The notes: generated by a model not told the origin, from the sequence alone. DNA of 64,000 bases from an uncultured Cytophagales bacterium (GCA_913057175.1 CAJXNP010000002.1:124001-188000), one strand, 5' to 3'; positions 37,101 to 45,337 are shown, counted from the stretch's first letter. Numbers and translations are program-made.

Positions 37101-38311
37101 AGGATCCTGATATCCGAAACGAAGCTGCTCAAAATGACTGGCTGGTTTATGATACTATTCTGACACAACCGTTCTCACAGATTCGGCAAATTGATTTGGA
37201 CATCAAAGCAAACATTGAACCATTCCGGGACTTCAAGGTCTTACTGGATGCCAAAAAACGCGCAATGGGTAATTATGAAGAACTCTTCGAGGTAAATAGG
37301 GATGATAATGGCACAGGCCAGTATAACCGGCTGTTACCTGCACGAAATGGAAGCTATAGCATTTCTTATAATATGATCGGTACTTCATTTGTAAGAGATG
37401 ACGAAGATTTCAACAATGCCGTTTTTGATAATTTCGCGGAATATCGTGAAATAATTCAACAACGTATTGGTCCGGAATATGCTCTCAATTCGCAGGATGT
37501 TCTTATTCCATCTTTTTTAGCGGCTTATTCTGCGAAAGATCCTAACACCATTAACCTAACTCCTTTCCCAAAGATTCCAATACCAGGTTGGAGGGTTGAT
37601 TATTCCGGACTTTCCCGGATACCGGCGCTAAGAGATATATTTTCATCAATAAGCATAACTCATGGATACAGATCTTCCTACACTGTAAATAGCTATTCAA
37701 CATCTCTCGACTATTCAGAAGATCCTATTTACTATAGCTCGCTCGAATTAGACAGATCATTAACCAACTACCCGATAGCCACAAAAATGAATGACAATGA
37801 CGAACTTATACCAGTATTTTTGATGAGCCAGGTTATGCTGCAAGAGGAGTTTTCTCCATTAATAGGTGTCAACCTACGTACCCGAAGCAAGTTTACAGCA
37901 AGAATAGAGTATAGGAAAAAGAGAGATGTCGGCCTTAACTTTTCGAATGCTCAGGTAACAGAAATAAAAAGCAATGATATTACTGTTGATGTGGGGTATA
38001 CCAAAGCCGGAATGAGAATGCCTTTCAGAAGCCAGGGTAGGGTAATAACTTTAGAAAATGATCTGTCTTTTAAATTTACCTTTACAATCCGGGATACAGA
38101 AACCATACAAAGAAAGATTGACGATATCAGTACACCTACAAATGGAAACATCAATCTTCAATTCAGGCCACAAGTGAGTTATGTCCTCAATGAAAGGCTC
38201 AACCTCAACGTATATTTTGAACGTACGATTAACGATCCGCTTGTATCAAGTTCCTTCAAAAGATCAACCACGGCAGCAGGCGTTCAGGTAAGATTTAGTT
38301 TAGCTCAATAA
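31118..38311 (+). CDS. sprA: SprA, outer-membrane translocon of the type IX secretion system
   Basis: 2397 residues, the usual size of SprA/Sov, a giant single-chain beta-barrel through which T9SS cargo crosses the outer membrane. After a signal sequence (FKILFSASLILIFSASDNYG), N-terminal family motifs include KSTMTFEQFDQLHSERMYKDYW and a run of beta-strands (NGFVTLDFGGKWQRVQNPS). Blocks such as FNAEFAQLIPGTSNKV, EIWKLASTP, YIEFWMMDPF and CIWVNELRVTEFD are conserved in the family. The C-terminus ends with an aromatic barrel strand (GVQVRFSLAQ). The start is TTG, because the only nearby ATG (31113) runs into a stop. It follows ruvA by 13 bp. Other T9SS core genes are not in the window. Confidence 0.95.
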   Translation: MKFFTLYKTKFFKILFSASLILIFSASDNYGITGIALFYQQVPSDTTDNADSTRIGVTPSVNPYFNFKDRYGDPLNYRQSPSPFLLDNPSNYQMNIDVDTGRVYTIEEKMGDLNYRPKSTMTFEQFDQLHSERMYKDYWRDKSSGLDGESAVSGRRLIPPIYISPVFDRIFGGSYVDIRPNGFVTLDFGGKWQRVQNPSIPIRQQRNGGFEFDQQISMNVVGKIGEKMAITANFDNNNTFDFENDLKVEYTGFEEDIIQKIEIGNVSLPLQNTLITGAQNLFGVKTQLRFGRLYVTAVASTQRGTSESIVVNSGADGGQGREFEIRGSNYDENRHFFIGHFFRDNYETWLKALPQITSRINITRLDVYIINRQNSTQALRNVAGFMDLAEGSTIYNTDVVNSNTGNQQAPNDNDANDLYEQLISNPGYRSVDTLNSILGLEKGTDYELITTARKLNENEYYYNSELGLLSLNRKLQNDEMLAVAYEYTYQGRKYKVGELTEDYQNFSDDAVIFLKLLRPNKINTEVFTWDLMMKNVYNLNASQITRDNFQLRIIYRDDKTGVDNPSLHEGANLKDIPLIEVTGLDRLNSNNDPQKDGNFDFVEGLTIMPETGMMFFPVLEPFGTTLQERFVPGQEDFLIEKYVFNDLYETTQNEAEQNVFHDKFFLTGRMQAGSASEIMLPGINVSEGSVVVMAGNTPLTEEVDYRVDYNIGRVVIINEAVLNSGKPIKISYEKSDLFNFQTRSLIGTRFDYQINDNMNIGSTFLYHNERPFISRVSIADEPARNIKYGFDINYQSESRLITKIVDALPVIQTKEPSNITFNAEFAQLIPGTSNKVDGEGTSYVDDFESTATPFSLSNNYEIWKLASTPVTDNNIFTGVPPGQANNNIRINDKRGKLAWYIIDNVFYRTGGAIKPSNITEQDLENHYVRGIAPQEIFKNRDQEVLNTNLRIFDVAYYPEERGPYNYNTNLTNNAELPNPTENWGGISRSITSDVDFDKNNIEYIEFWMMDPFINSQNGVIDDGRGNPVPNTTGGKLVFNLGSISEDLMKDNKHAFENGLPPDGVKVDVSTVTENNWGYVTNQQYLTNSFDNSTDSRSNQDIGLDGLTSSEEVEKFSTEFLQQIPANARNLIESDVSGDDFQYYLGDDLDAEDAKILERYKNFNNLEGNSPVIQNSNDLYTPSGSTLPDNEDLNRDNTLSDVEEYYEYELNLDPNTLSLNSKYVIDKVSNTINGDEVSWYLFRIPIREPSRVQGNINGFKSIRFMRMYLTEFQQPVVLRMANFQLIGAQWRKFDGNLYERGLYETPEPYDPNFFVSVVNIEENGAASEGKIPYVEPPGIQRDYDNTSPIVRRNNEQSMMLCVDGLQDKDARAVFRNMNVDLINYGRMKMFIHAEQNGSTQLDDGDITAFVRLGTDNISNYYEVEIPLKVTEVGSTTAEEIWPSENEMDIIFEDLYETKKRRDNANWAIDIPYTDSVGRNKITVRGRPDLSAVQTIMIGMRNPKSSPDEANKSACIWVNELRVTEFDRTAGYAGNAYLGMKLADLGTVSASTRYTSFGFGGVQSKIQERTREETLEYDVSTNLNLDKFIPGNTGVKIPMYASYERRKVTPHFDPLDPDIPLDASLDAIDDPEERQEYKQKVEDNTVRRSINFTNVRKEKVKEDAKNHIYDIENLTLTYAYSDVNRSNVNTQSYEFKSHRGAIAYNYSPRPLEVIPLKNSKVFSSPYLQLIKDFNVNFAPSNLNFRVEVDRKFARTQLRNAQLGIEGIQPTWEKYFFFNRIYGLSWNLTKNLSFDYNARVNAIIDEPFGDIDSDAERDVIKENFLKLGRMRNFNQVIGMNYQVPLDKIPLTNWISSDIRYAVGYNWKAGAYSVDPELNQQEVFGNIIENNQDINFAGKIDFVKLYNKINYLKSINTPARTRSSSRSRTRPNAQDTVNVKPDLKGLKGILRLLMSVRSINMTYNVRSATMLPGYSLTPFLFGLDSSWNAPGWKFLLGSQDPDIRNEAAQNDWLVYDTILTQPFSQIRQIDLDIKANIEPFRDFKVLLDAKKRAMGNYEELFEVNRDDNGTGQYNRLLPARNGSYSISYNMIGTSFVRDDEDFNNAVFDNFAEYREIIQQRIGPEYALNSQDVLIPSFLAAYSAKDPNTINLTPFPKIPIPGWRVDYSGLSRIPALRDIFSSISITHGYRSSYTVNSYSTSLDYSEDPIYYSSLELDRSLTNYPIATKMNDNDELIPVFLMSQVMLQEEFSPLIGVNLRTRSKFTARIEYRKKRDVGLNFSNAQVTEIKSNDITVDVGYTKAGMRMPFRSQGRVITLENDLSFKFTFTIRDTETIQRKIDDISTPTNGNINLQFRPQVSYVLNERLNLNVYFERTINDPLVSSSFKRSTTAAGVQVRFSLAQ

Positions 38312-38378
38312 TTTATTTACTGCCATTGTTGGTTCTTAATTTCTCTGGTTTATTTTTGAGTTTCAAAAATTGACAAAC

Positions 38379-38756
38379 ATGAATATTCCAAAAGATCTTA
38401 AATATACAAAAGACCACGAATGGGTGAGAATAGAAGGAGATGCCGCTTATGTTGGGATCACAGATTTTGCCCAGGGGGAGTTAGGAGATATAGTTTACAT
38501 AGAAATAGAAACACAAGGAGAAAGTATAGACAGTGGTGAAATTTTTGGCACCGTTGAGGCGGTTAAAACTGTATCCGATCTGTTTATGCCTCTTTCCGGC
38601 GAAGTATTGGAAGTTAACCCTAAGCTTGAGAGCGAGCCAGAAATTGTAAATTCCGACCCATACGGAGATGGTTGGATGATAAAAATAAGTCTAAGTAACC
38701 CAGCTGAATTGGATGAACTGATGGATTCAGAAGCCTATGAGTCGTCTGTCAGCTGA
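38379..38756 (+). CDS. gcvH: glycine cleavage system H protein
   Basis: 125 residues from the ATG at 38379; a TTG three codons earlier is less likely. Lipoyl-carrier fold: [34 protein letters not shown], lipoylation site Lys in [13 protein letters not shown], and the C-terminal [14 protein letters not shown]. The lipoyl arm carries the aminomethyl group between the P, T and L proteins. The T, P and L genes are not in the window, so it is isolated from its pathway behind sprA. Its stop shares TGATG with the VanZ start. Confidence 0.95.
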   Translation: MNIPKDLKYTKDHEWVRIEGDAAYVGITDFAQGELGDIVYIEIETQGESIDSGEIFGTVEAVKTVSDLFMPLSGEVLEVNPKLESEPEIVNSDPYGDGWMIKISLSNPAELDELMDSEAYESSVS

Positions 38757-39121
38757 TGTTCCTGAAGCTTAATGCTTTTGCAATCATTTGGGCCATTGTA
38801 GTCGCTATTCTTATTTTACTTCCCGGGAAAGATCTACCAGGAACTGGCGGTTTAGCAAATATCGATAAAATTGCACATGCCATTGTTTTTGCAGTATTGA
38901 CTATATTGGTAATTGTAGGATTTAAAAAACAATTCACCTTTCCGGTCATAAAAAAATATTCAATAATTTCATCTATATCAGTTATTTTACTTTATAGCGT
39001 TATATTGGAAAGCATTCAATTATTTGTTCCCGACAGGCAATTTGACAAGTTTGATATGATCGCCAATACAATGGGAATATCATTTGGATTGATTTTATTC
39101 GTTTTTATTTACAGAATTTAG
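38756..39121 (+). CDS. VanZ-like membrane protein
   Basis: 121 residues with four membrane helices and the VanZ pattern: LPGKDLPGTGGLANIDKIAHAIVFAVL, where Asp and His of DKIAHA are typical, and a C-terminal block LESIQLFVPDRQFDKFDMIANTMGISFG with the conserved Gln, Arg and Asp. VanZ proteins give low-level teicoplanin resistance in enterococci, but most relatives have no assigned function. Its ATG overlaps the gcvH stop (TGATG). Confidence 0.85.
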   Translation: MFLKLNAFAIIWAIVVAILILLPGKDLPGTGGLANIDKIAHAIVFAVLTILVIVGFKKQFTFPVIKKYSIISSISVILLYSVILESIQLFVPDRQFDKFDMIANTMGISFGLILFVFIYRI

Positions 39122-39144
39122 TTTACTTAAAAAATTAATTGTAT

Positions 39145-39152
39145 TAAATTTG
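39145..39152 (+). promoter_or_regulatory. -7 box of the first tonB
   Basis: TAAATTTG fits TAnnTTTG, 22 bp before the ATG at 39175. Confidence 0.45.
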
Positions 39153-39174
39153 ATAGCCAACAAAAGAATATATT

Positions 39175-39981
39175 ATGTGGACATTCATCATTTTCGGGGT
39201 TCTTTTCTTTCTTTTGATTATTCTCGCCATTCAGGTATTGAAGATGCTTATGGACAAGCAGGCAACAAAAAATGCCCAAGATCCTAATTACAAAGAAAGA
39301 GGGAATGTTTTTGTGAAAAAATACAGATCTGTAAGTCTGAGTCAAAACAGCATACTTTTCCTTAGTATAGGTTATGTACTCACATTAGCATTTGTCAACC
39401 TAGCTTTCAATCATAAGACTTATGATGACAATAGCCTTGTAGAGTTGCAGAGAAATGCGGATGATTTTGAAGATCTAATGGAAATCCCGCCTACAGAACA
39501 ACCACCACCTCCTCCTCCACCTGTTCAGCAACCCGAAATTATCGAGGTTCCAGATGAAGAAGAAATAGAAGAAGAGATAGAAGTTGATCTTGATGTGGAG
39601 ATTACCGAGGAAACAGTAATAGAGGAGGTTGTTTTTGAAGAAGCCCCTGAAGAAGAAGTTGTTGATGAAATTTTTACAATTGTTGAGGATCAGCCGGAAC
39701 CAGAAGGAGGAATGGCCGCATTCTATCAATATATATCTAAAAACCTCAAATATCCGAATCAGGCAAGAAGGATGAATATCGAAGGAAAGGTATTTGTTCA
39801 GTTTGTGATCAATAAAGACGGTTCCATTAGTGATGTCCAGGCCGTGAAAGGTATAGGAGCTGGATGTGATGAAGAAGCTGTGAGGGTAATTCAAGGTGCT
39901 CCTAAATGGAAACCAGGTAAACAACGTGGACGTCCGGTAAAAGTAAGAATGATCTTACCTATTACCTTTAAATTGGGTTAA
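39175..39981 (+). CDS. TonB-family energy transducer (first of a tandem pair)
   Basis: 268 residues. Residues 2-24 form one hydrophobic helix (FIIFGVLFFLLIILAIQVL) and a second lies at about 57-77 (ILFLSIGYVLTLAFVNLAF), so it has one more membrane segment than classical TonB. A proline run (QPPPPPPPVQQPE) and a long acidic linker (EEEIEEEIEVDLDVEITEE) replace the Lys-Pro linker of E. coli. The C-terminal TonB domain reads MAAFYQYISKNLKYPNQARR, GKVFVQFVINKDGSISDVQAV and ends FKLG. It probably transmits proton-motive force to TonB-dependent receptors such as the SusC at 62627. No exbB or exbD is nearby. Confidence 0.9.
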   Translation: MWTFIIFGVLFFLLIILAIQVLKMLMDKQATKNAQDPNYKERGNVFVKKYRSVSLSQNSILFLSIGYVLTLAFVNLAFNHKTYDDNSLVELQRNADDFEDLMEIPPTEQPPPPPPPVQQPEIIEVPDEEEIEEEIEVDLDVEITEETVIEEVVFEEAPEEEVVDEIFTIVEDQPEPEGGMAAFYQYISKNLKYPNQARRMNIEGKVFVQFVINKDGSISDVQAVKGIGAGCDEEAVRVIQGAPKWKPGKQRGRPVKVRMILPITFKLG

Positions 39982-40008
39982 TCGAAAACATTAAAATATT
40001 ACAAAGTG

Positions 40009-40034
40009 AAGCCGGTAAATCTACCGGCTTTTTT
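40009..40034 (+). terminator. terminator after the first tonB
   Basis: A 9-bp perfect stem AAGCCGGTA/TACCGGCTT (40009-40017 with 40022-40030, loop AATC) followed by a T-run to 40034. It separates the two tonB genes into different transcripts. Confidence 0.9.
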
Positions 40035-40249
40035 ATGCAAAATACCTTCATATTCAACGATCTTCAACGTTTTTCATGACATTCGTCATAAACCACTTCA
40101 ATTAAACATGGCAATATTATCCAATCATTTCATCTTCAAATCATACTGTCGTAAATTAAAATAGGGGATCAGATATAGAGCTTAATCGCACATAGATCAG
40201 GTTCAATTATTAGTATTTCTCCCCTTTGGAAGGTTAAATTATTTGGAAA

Positions 40250-41080
40250 ATGAAAACGGTAGATAAAAAATTGATCAACAAAAAACCTCTTCCAAAAAAC
40301 CGAAATCTGGAAGATGAGTTTTTGGTAGAACATCCGAATGCAATTGTCATTTTGCATCAGTCGAGTTACAAAGAAACATTTAACAAGTTATTTGAGCTAA
40401 AGAATAAAAAAATAGAAAAAAGCCAGGCTGAAAAAGTCCTCTTTTATAGCATTGGCTTATGCCTTAGCTTATTACTGATTATCGGTGCTTTTGAATATAA
40501 ATTTTATACCGATGAGAGTATTGTTAATTTAAGTTCAACAATTCAAAACTTTGAAGATCTGATTGAGGTCCCCCAAACAGATCAACCGCCTCCACCACCG
40601 CCAAAAGTTGAGCAACTTCAGATTGTTGAAGTGTCAGATAATGAAATAATTGAACAGGAAATAGAAATCGATCTTGACATTGAGGTCACAGAGGATACCA
40701 AAATTGAAGAGCAGGTTATTTCTGTCACTTTGGTTGAAGAACTAGTTGAAGAAGAAGTCGATGAGATCTTTACAATTGTTGAGCAAAAGCCATCTCCCGT
40801 TGGGGGTTTACAAGCCTTTTATCAATATGTCAGTGAAAACATGAAATATCCTCAAGCTGCAAGTCGTATTAATGTACAGGGTAGGGTATTTGTCCAGTTT
40901 GTAGTTGAAAAAGATGGTTCGTTAACAGATATACAAGTGGTAAAGGGAATTGGTGCCGGTTGTGATGAGGAAGCCATAAGGGTATTGGAAAGTGCTCCAA
41001 ATTGGGTACCCGGCAAACAACGAGGAAGACCTGTTAGGGTTAGAATGATCCTTCCAATAGTTTTTAAACTTGTTGATTAA
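40250..41080 (+). CDS. TonB-family energy transducer (second of a tandem pair)
   Basis: 276 residues. A cytoplasmic N-terminus of about 58 charged residues (LEDEFLVEHPNAIVILHQSS) precedes a single membrane helix (VLFYSIGLCLSLLLIIGAF). The proline run, acidic linker (EQEIEIDLDIEVTEDTKIEE) and TonB C-terminal domain (LQAFYQYVSENMKYPQAASR, GRVFVQFVVEKDGSLTDIQVV) parallel the first copy; the last 85 residues are about 70% identical by hand alignment. The N-terminal regions differ, which suggests different inner-membrane partners. A terminator lies between the copies, so they can be expressed separately. Confidence 0.88.
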   Translation: MKTVDKKLINKKPLPKNRNLEDEFLVEHPNAIVILHQSSYKETFNKLFELKNKKIEKSQAEKVLFYSIGLCLSLLLIIGAFEYKFYTDESIVNLSSTIQNFEDLIEVPQTDQPPPPPPKVEQLQIVEVSDNEIIEQEIEIDLDIEVTEDTKIEEQVISVTLVEELVEEEVDEIFTIVEQKPSPVGGLQAFYQYVSENMKYPQAASRINVQGRVFVQFVVEKDGSLTDIQVVKGIGAGCDEEAIRVLESAPNWVPGKQRGRPVRVRMILPIVFKLVD

Positions 41081-41092
41081 TTTTTTGAAAAG

Positions 41093-41122
41093 AGGCCATC
41101 TGCCACAATTGCCAGATGGCCT
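41093..41122. terminator. bidirectional terminator between tonB and the sugar decarboxylase gene
   Basis: A 10-bp perfect stem AGGCCATCTG/CAGATGGCCT (41093-41102 with 41113-41122) has T-rich sequence on the right and A-rich sequence on the left, serving the convergent pair. Confidence 0.85.
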
Positions 41123-41126
41123 TCTT

Positions 41127-42122
41127 TTATTTCTTGATATATTTATCAAAAACATTATGCTCCTTTTTATATAATTCCTCCTGAGATAGAGATTTAAAAT
41201 AGTCATACGTTATCTTCAATCCTTCACTTCTTGAAATTTTTGGCTCCCATGACAATATTTTTTTTGCAAGAGAAATATTTGGTTGCCGTTGTGTAGGATC
41301 ATCTTTTGGTAAGTCCTTGTAAATGACTTTTTGCTTTGTGCCTGTTAGCTTAATTATTTCTTCGGCAAATTCCTTAATGGTGATTTCATCCGGATTTCCA
41401 ATATTTACCGGTCCGGTATAGTCTGAAAACAGCAATCGGTAGATCCCTTCTACTAAATCGTCAACATAACAAAATGATCTTGTTTGTGAGCCATCGCCAA
41501 AAACTGTTAAATCCTCCCCCCGTAATGCTTGACCAATAAAAGCTGGCAAAACCCTTCCATCATTGAGCCTCATTCTTGGGCCATAAGTATTAAAGATTCT
41601 TACAATCCTTGTTTCCAAACCATGAAATGTATGATAAGCCATGGTAATCGCCTCTTGAAACCTTTTAGCCTCGTCGTATACTCCTCTGGGTCCAACAGGA
41701 TTTACGTTGCCCCAATAACTTTCATCCTGCGGATGAACATGTGGATCTCCGTAAACTTCAGATGTGGAAGCTATTAATAATCTCGCTTTTTTATCTTTCG
41801 CCAGACCTAGTAAATTATGAATTCCCAAAGAACCAACTTTTAATGTTTGGATTGGGATTTTCAAGTAGTCTATCGGACTTGCCGGAGAAGCAAAATGAAG
41901 GACATAATCTAGCTCTCCGGATACATGAACATAATTTGATACATCGTGATGATAGAACGTAAAAAATTCATTCGCAAATAAATGTTCTATGTTCTTAAGA
42001 TTTCCGGTAATTAAGTTATCCATCCCGATAACCTCGAATCCTTCCTTGATAAACCTATCACAAAGGTGTGAGCCAAGAAAGCCGGCTGCACCGGTAATTA
42101 AAACCCTCTTCTTATCAGACAT
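41127..42122 (-). CDS. UDP-glucuronic acid decarboxylase (SDR family)
   Basis: 331 residues from the ATG at 42122; a further in-frame ATG at 42140 lies deeper in ugd. Rossmann motif [14 protein letters not shown], the N-terminal dinucleotide region, the catalytic pair in [11 protein letters not shown] (Tyr and Lys) preceded by [14 protein letters not shown], and [21 protein letters not shown], which is characteristic of UDP-xylose synthase. With ugd upstream and overlapping by 8 bases, the two convert UDP-glucose to UDP-glucuronate and then to UDP-xylose. UDP-glucuronate 4-epimerase is the main alternative, but DGRVLPAF favours decarboxylase. Confidence 0.88.
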   Translation of the reverse strand: MSDKKRVLITGAAGFLGSHLCDRFIKEGFEVIGMDNLITGNLKNIEHLFANEFFTFYHHDVSNYVHVSGELDYVLHFASPASPIDYLKIPIQTLKVGSLGIHNLLGLAKDKKARLLIASTSEVYGDPHVHPQDESYWGNVNPVGPRGVYDEAKRFQEAITMAYHTFHGLETRIVRIFNTYGPRMRLNDGRVLPAFIGQALRGEDLTVFGDGSQTRSFCYVDDLVEGIYRLLFSDYTGPVNIGNPDEITIKEFAEEIIKLTGTKQKVIYKDLPKDDPTQRQPNISLAKKILSWEPKISRSEGLKITYDYFKSLSQEELYKKEHNVFDKYIKK

Positions 42123-43428
42123 GAATTTCTTTTCTTCCAATACTAAAATATGTGAATCCCTGCTCCTTCATTTCTTCCACCTTATACAAATTTCTTCCGT
42201 CAAAAATAACTTTATTCTTCAGCTTTGACTTCATAACATCGAATTCAGGCTGACGAAAAACCGGCCATTCTGTGACAATGAGAAGTGCATCAGCACCATC
42301 AAGCGCATCATACTGGTTTTCGAACAATTCAACTTTATCTCCTAATAATGATTCGATGTTTTCCATAGCCTCAGGGTCATGTGCTTTGACCTTGGCACCC
42401 AAGTTTGTTAGTTCTTCAATATTGTAGATTGACGGAGCCTCCCGTATATCATCGGTATAAGGTTTAAAAGCCAGTCCCCACATAGCGATGGTCTTGCCTT
42501 TTAGATCACCATTAAAATATTCCTTTATTTTTGAGATCAACTTCGTTTTCTGCTGATGATTGATTTCCATTACGGAACTCAATATCTTAAAATCATATTC
42601 TGCATCCTTTGCCGATTTCGCCAATGCCTGAACATCTTTAGGGAAACAGCTGCCACCATAACCAATTCCTGCAAATAAAAATCTTCTGCCAATCCTTGAA
42701 TCTGTACCTACGCCTCTTCTTACATCATCAACATTGGCACCCAGCTTTTCACACAGATTAGCAATCTCATTCATAAAGGTTATCTTCGTCGCCAGGAATG
42801 AATTCGCTGCATACTTTGTCAATTCGGCTGATCTTTCATCCATAAATATTATTGGATTACCTTGTCTGACCAGCGGAGCGTACAAAGCATCCATAATAGA
42901 AGTGGCCTTTAAAGATGATGTTCCAACTACCACCCTGTCCGGTTTCATAAAATCATCAACTGCTACACCTTCTCTTAAAAATTCCGGGTTTGAAACCACA
43001 TCAAATTCAACCTTAGCAGCTTTGGCTATTTTATCCCTTACTTTTTCAGCAGTTCCAACCGGAACAGTGCTCTTGTCAACAATTACAGCATATTCTTCAA
43101 GTATTGGTCCTAAATCCTCCGCGACCTTCAGGACATACTTTAAATCCGCTGACCCATCTTCTCCTGGGGGAGTAGGCAGCGCTAAAAAAATTACTTTGGC
43201 TCCTTTAATACCTTCCTCAAGGTTGGTTGTGAAATCGAGACGGCCCGATTTGGTATTCCGTTCAAACAATACATCTAATCCAGGCTCATAAATCGGAATT
43301 TTGCCTGATTTCAACATACTTACCTTCCTTTCGTCGATATCGACGCATGTTACGTGATTACCCAGTTCTGAAAAACATGTTCCGGTAACCAAGCCAACGT
43401 ATCCTGTTCCAACAACAGCTATTTTCAT
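42115..43428 (-). CDS. ugd: UDP-glucose 6-dehydrogenase
   Basis: 437 residues. NAD-binding N-terminus ([19 protein letters not shown], then [11 protein letters not shown]), catalytic Cys in [15 protein letters not shown] and the C-terminal domain with [15 protein letters not shown]. It oxidises UDP-glucose to UDP-glucuronate with two NAD+. It is co-transcribed with the downstream decarboxylase (8-base overlap). GDP-mannose dehydrogenase shares the fold, but the overall pattern and partner favour Ugd. Confidence 0.95.
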   Translation of the reverse strand: MKIAVVGTGYVGLVTGTCFSELGNHVTCVDIDERKVSMLKSGKIPIYEPGLDVLFERNTKSGRLDFTTNLEEGIKGAKVIFLALPTPPGEDGSADLKYVLKVAEDLGPILEEYAVIVDKSTVPVGTAEKVRDKIAKAAKVEFDVVSNPEFLREGVAVDDFMKPDRVVVGTSSLKATSIMDALYAPLVRQGNPIIFMDERSAELTKYAANSFLATKITFMNEIANLCEKLGANVDDVRRGVGTDSRIGRRFLFAGIGYGGSCFPKDVQALAKSAKDAEYDFKILSSVMEINHQQKTKLISKIKEYFNGDLKGKTIAMWGLAFKPYTDDIREAPSIYNIEELTNLGAKVKAHDPEAMENIESLLGDKVELFENQYDALDGADALLIVTEWPVFRQPEFDVMKSKLKNKVIFDGRNLYKVEEMKEQGFTYFSIGRKEIHV

Positions 43429-43542
43429 AGTTTCCTTATTTGATTAATGATTGACGCGAAAATATAAAATTTTTCATATTTTTTATAAAATATTTAATAT
43501 TTTATTATTTCTTAATTTTTTAGTAGTATCGTTAAAATCTAT

Positions 43543-44766
43543 CTAAATAAAGCGTAGAATTTTTATATTACTCGCAAGATTAGAGGGTTTTATTGCTGCA
43601 ATAATAGTAATCAAAGTGATCACAATGAAGATATAGAAGTAATCAAGCACCTGAATTTTTACAGGATAATTTTCCATAACAGAAGTAGCCATTCCAAGTT
43701 TTAGTATACCAAATTGTTGCTGAATGACACAAAACAAGGTGCCAATACATAAACCTATAAATGCTCCTATAAAGGAGATTAATATCGACTCCCAAATAAA
43801 TATTTTTTTAATAAGTTTTCTGTCAGCACCTAATGAAAACAGAACCGAAATATCTTTTCGCTTGTCAATAGCCAGCATGGTAAGGGAAAAAAATGAATTA
43901 AAAGAAAGAATTGCGACAATCAACGCGACGATTAAAAATACAATGAATTTCTCTACCTTAACCGCACGGATCAAGCTTTGATGTTGCTCATCGGAATTTA
44001 ATACCCTGAATTTATCCCCAAGCAAATTCTTAAGATTTGACTGGACATTAGAGATAGAATACCCGTTATCTACTTTGATCTCTAAATATGACCTACGATC
44101 TTCATAATCCATTAAATCTTTGGCAAAATCGAGCGGGGCAAAAATGTAATTGGCATCATATTGTTTTTCTATAGCAAAAACACCCGCTGTCAACAAGCTT
44201 TTGGTATTGATCATTTTTGATGTATTGAAAGTAGATTTCGCTTCCCGGTTTGGGTAGTAGATCCTTAATGCAAATAATTCCTTCAAATTTACCACACCAA
44301 GTATATACTGGACACCCACTCCTATGATTGCATAGTTTACATTGTTTTCTCTCAACTTAAGGTCTCCCTGCACGATCCGGTCATCCAAACGATGCTGGTC
44401 AATGAAATTATCACTGACTCCCTTTAGCTTTACTACCATTTTTGAGTTGCGGTAAGCAATCACAACATTGTCTTCGATGACCTCCGTCACAATTTCTACT
44501 CCTTCTAAATTCCTGATGGACTGTAGAAACTTTTCGTCTACTTCAAATGACTTACCTTCCACTACTTCAATTTTTAACTGCGGGTCAAAATAATTGTGCA
44601 AAGATCTGATGAGATCTTCTAACCCATTAAAAACAGAAAGAATGATGATAAGGGAAGCACTGCCTATTGCCAAAGCTGACATGGCTATCAGAGAGATGAT
44701 GTTGATAAAGTTTTTCTTCTTTTTAGAAAGAAAATATCGTTTAGCTATAAAAAGAGATAAATTCAT
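43543..44766 (-). CDS. LolC/LolE-type ABC transporter permease
   Basis: 407 residues with the LolC/E layout: an N-terminal amphipathic and membrane helix (LSLFIAKRYFLSKKKKNFINIISLIAM), a large periplasmic domain (about 50-270), and three C-terminal membrane helices (about 277-300, 325-350, 375-395) with FtsX-type residues. These permeases release lipoproteins from the inner membrane to LolA using the LolD ATPase, which is not in the window. Only one such permease is seen here, so a homodimeric LolF-type complex is possible. It overlaps rbfA by 4 bases and is translationally coupled to it. Confidence 0.85.
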   Translation of the reverse strand: MNLSLFIAKRYFLSKKKKNFINIISLIAMSALAIGSASLIIILSVFNGLEDLIRSLHNYFDPQLKIEVVEGKSFEVDEKFLQSIRNLEGVEIVTEVIEDNVVIAYRNSKMVVKLKGVSDNFIDQHRLDDRIVQGDLKLRENNVNYAIIGVGVQYILGVVNLKELFALRIYYPNREAKSTFNTSKMINTKSLLTAGVFAIEKQYDANYIFAPLDFAKDLMDYEDRRSYLEIKVDNGYSISNVQSNLKNLLGDKFRVLNSDEQHQSLIRAVKVEKFIVFLIVALIVAILSFNSFFSLTMLAIDKRKDISVLFSLGADRKLIKKIFIWESILISFIGAFIGLCIGTLFCVIQQQFGILKLGMATSVMENYPVKIQVLDYFYIFIVITLITIIAAIKPSNLASNIKILRFI

Positions 44767-45140
44767 TCTTCGCTGTTATCCGTATCTTCCGGAGGTATAT
44801 GTAAATTTCTAAAAATCTCATCCATTTTTTCGGCATGTTCCGCTCCCTCATCGAGAAAGAATGCAATTTCGGGAATCTTTCGTACGGCCTTCCGAATCTG
44901 ATTACCCAAATATTTTCTGATCTCACTCTTATTATGATTCAATCGGTCGAAAGCTTCTTTTTTTCCTTCCTTCATCAAAAAACTCAGGTAAACCTTTGCC
45001 AGACTTAGGTCAGGACTCATCTCTACTTTTGTGATGGAAACAATGTTATTTGAAAACCACGAATGACCGTGCAGCTGAAATATTCCTGCCAATTCCTTCT
45101 GAACCATCCTACTAAATTTTTCCTGCCGTTTTGTTGCCAT
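44763..45140 (-). CDS. rbfA: ribosome-binding factor A
   Basis: 125 residues, KH-like fold: SRMVQKELAGIFQLHG, VSITKVEMSPDLSLAKVYLSFL, IRKYLGNQIRKAVRKIPEIAFFLDEGAEHAEKM with the family's IPELxFxxDxS block. RbfA assists late 16S rRNA 5'-end processing on the 30S subunit. It is first in a two-gene operon with the LolC/E-type permease, an arrangement I regard as common in Bacteroidota but cannot verify here. Confidence 0.93.
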   Translation of the reverse strand: MATKRQEKFSRMVQKELAGIFQLHGHSWFSNNIVSITKVEMSPDLSLAKVYLSFLMKEGKKEAFDRLNHNKSEIRKYLGNQIRKAVRKIPEIAFFLDEGAEHAEKMDEIFRNLHIPPEDTDNSEE

Positions 45141-45337
45141 TTTGTCGTGTGGTAAAATGAATAATATTTTTTGAAATTTAATATTACAAAATCTTATTTT
45201 ACGCTTTATTGCATTCCCTTAGAAAAGTTTTTGATTTTATCAAACTGTGGGAGCTCAGGTAAAGTTTCTTTTTCAATTTATCTTTCGAAGTTTTGAAAAA
45301 CAAACTTCACCTCTGTTTCACTAAAATCTAATGCGAT

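Noticed and set aside
39535-39675. GAAGAA-rich stretch, possible simple-sequence repeat with phase variation
   Set aside because: The run is irregular and encodes the acidic TonB linker in frame; no uniform repeat unit is present.
39475-39924. Minus-strand frame of 149 codons opposite the first tonB, Phe- and Leu-rich
   Set aside because: It mirrors the GAA-rich acidic linker and proline run of TonB, which give poly-Phe and Trp/Arg in reverse; it is not a gene.
42734-43291. Plus-strand open frame of 185 codons across ugd
   Set aside because: Complement of ugd, which has all its catalytic motifs; the frame is Ser/Thr/Ala-rich shadow sequence without a family pattern.
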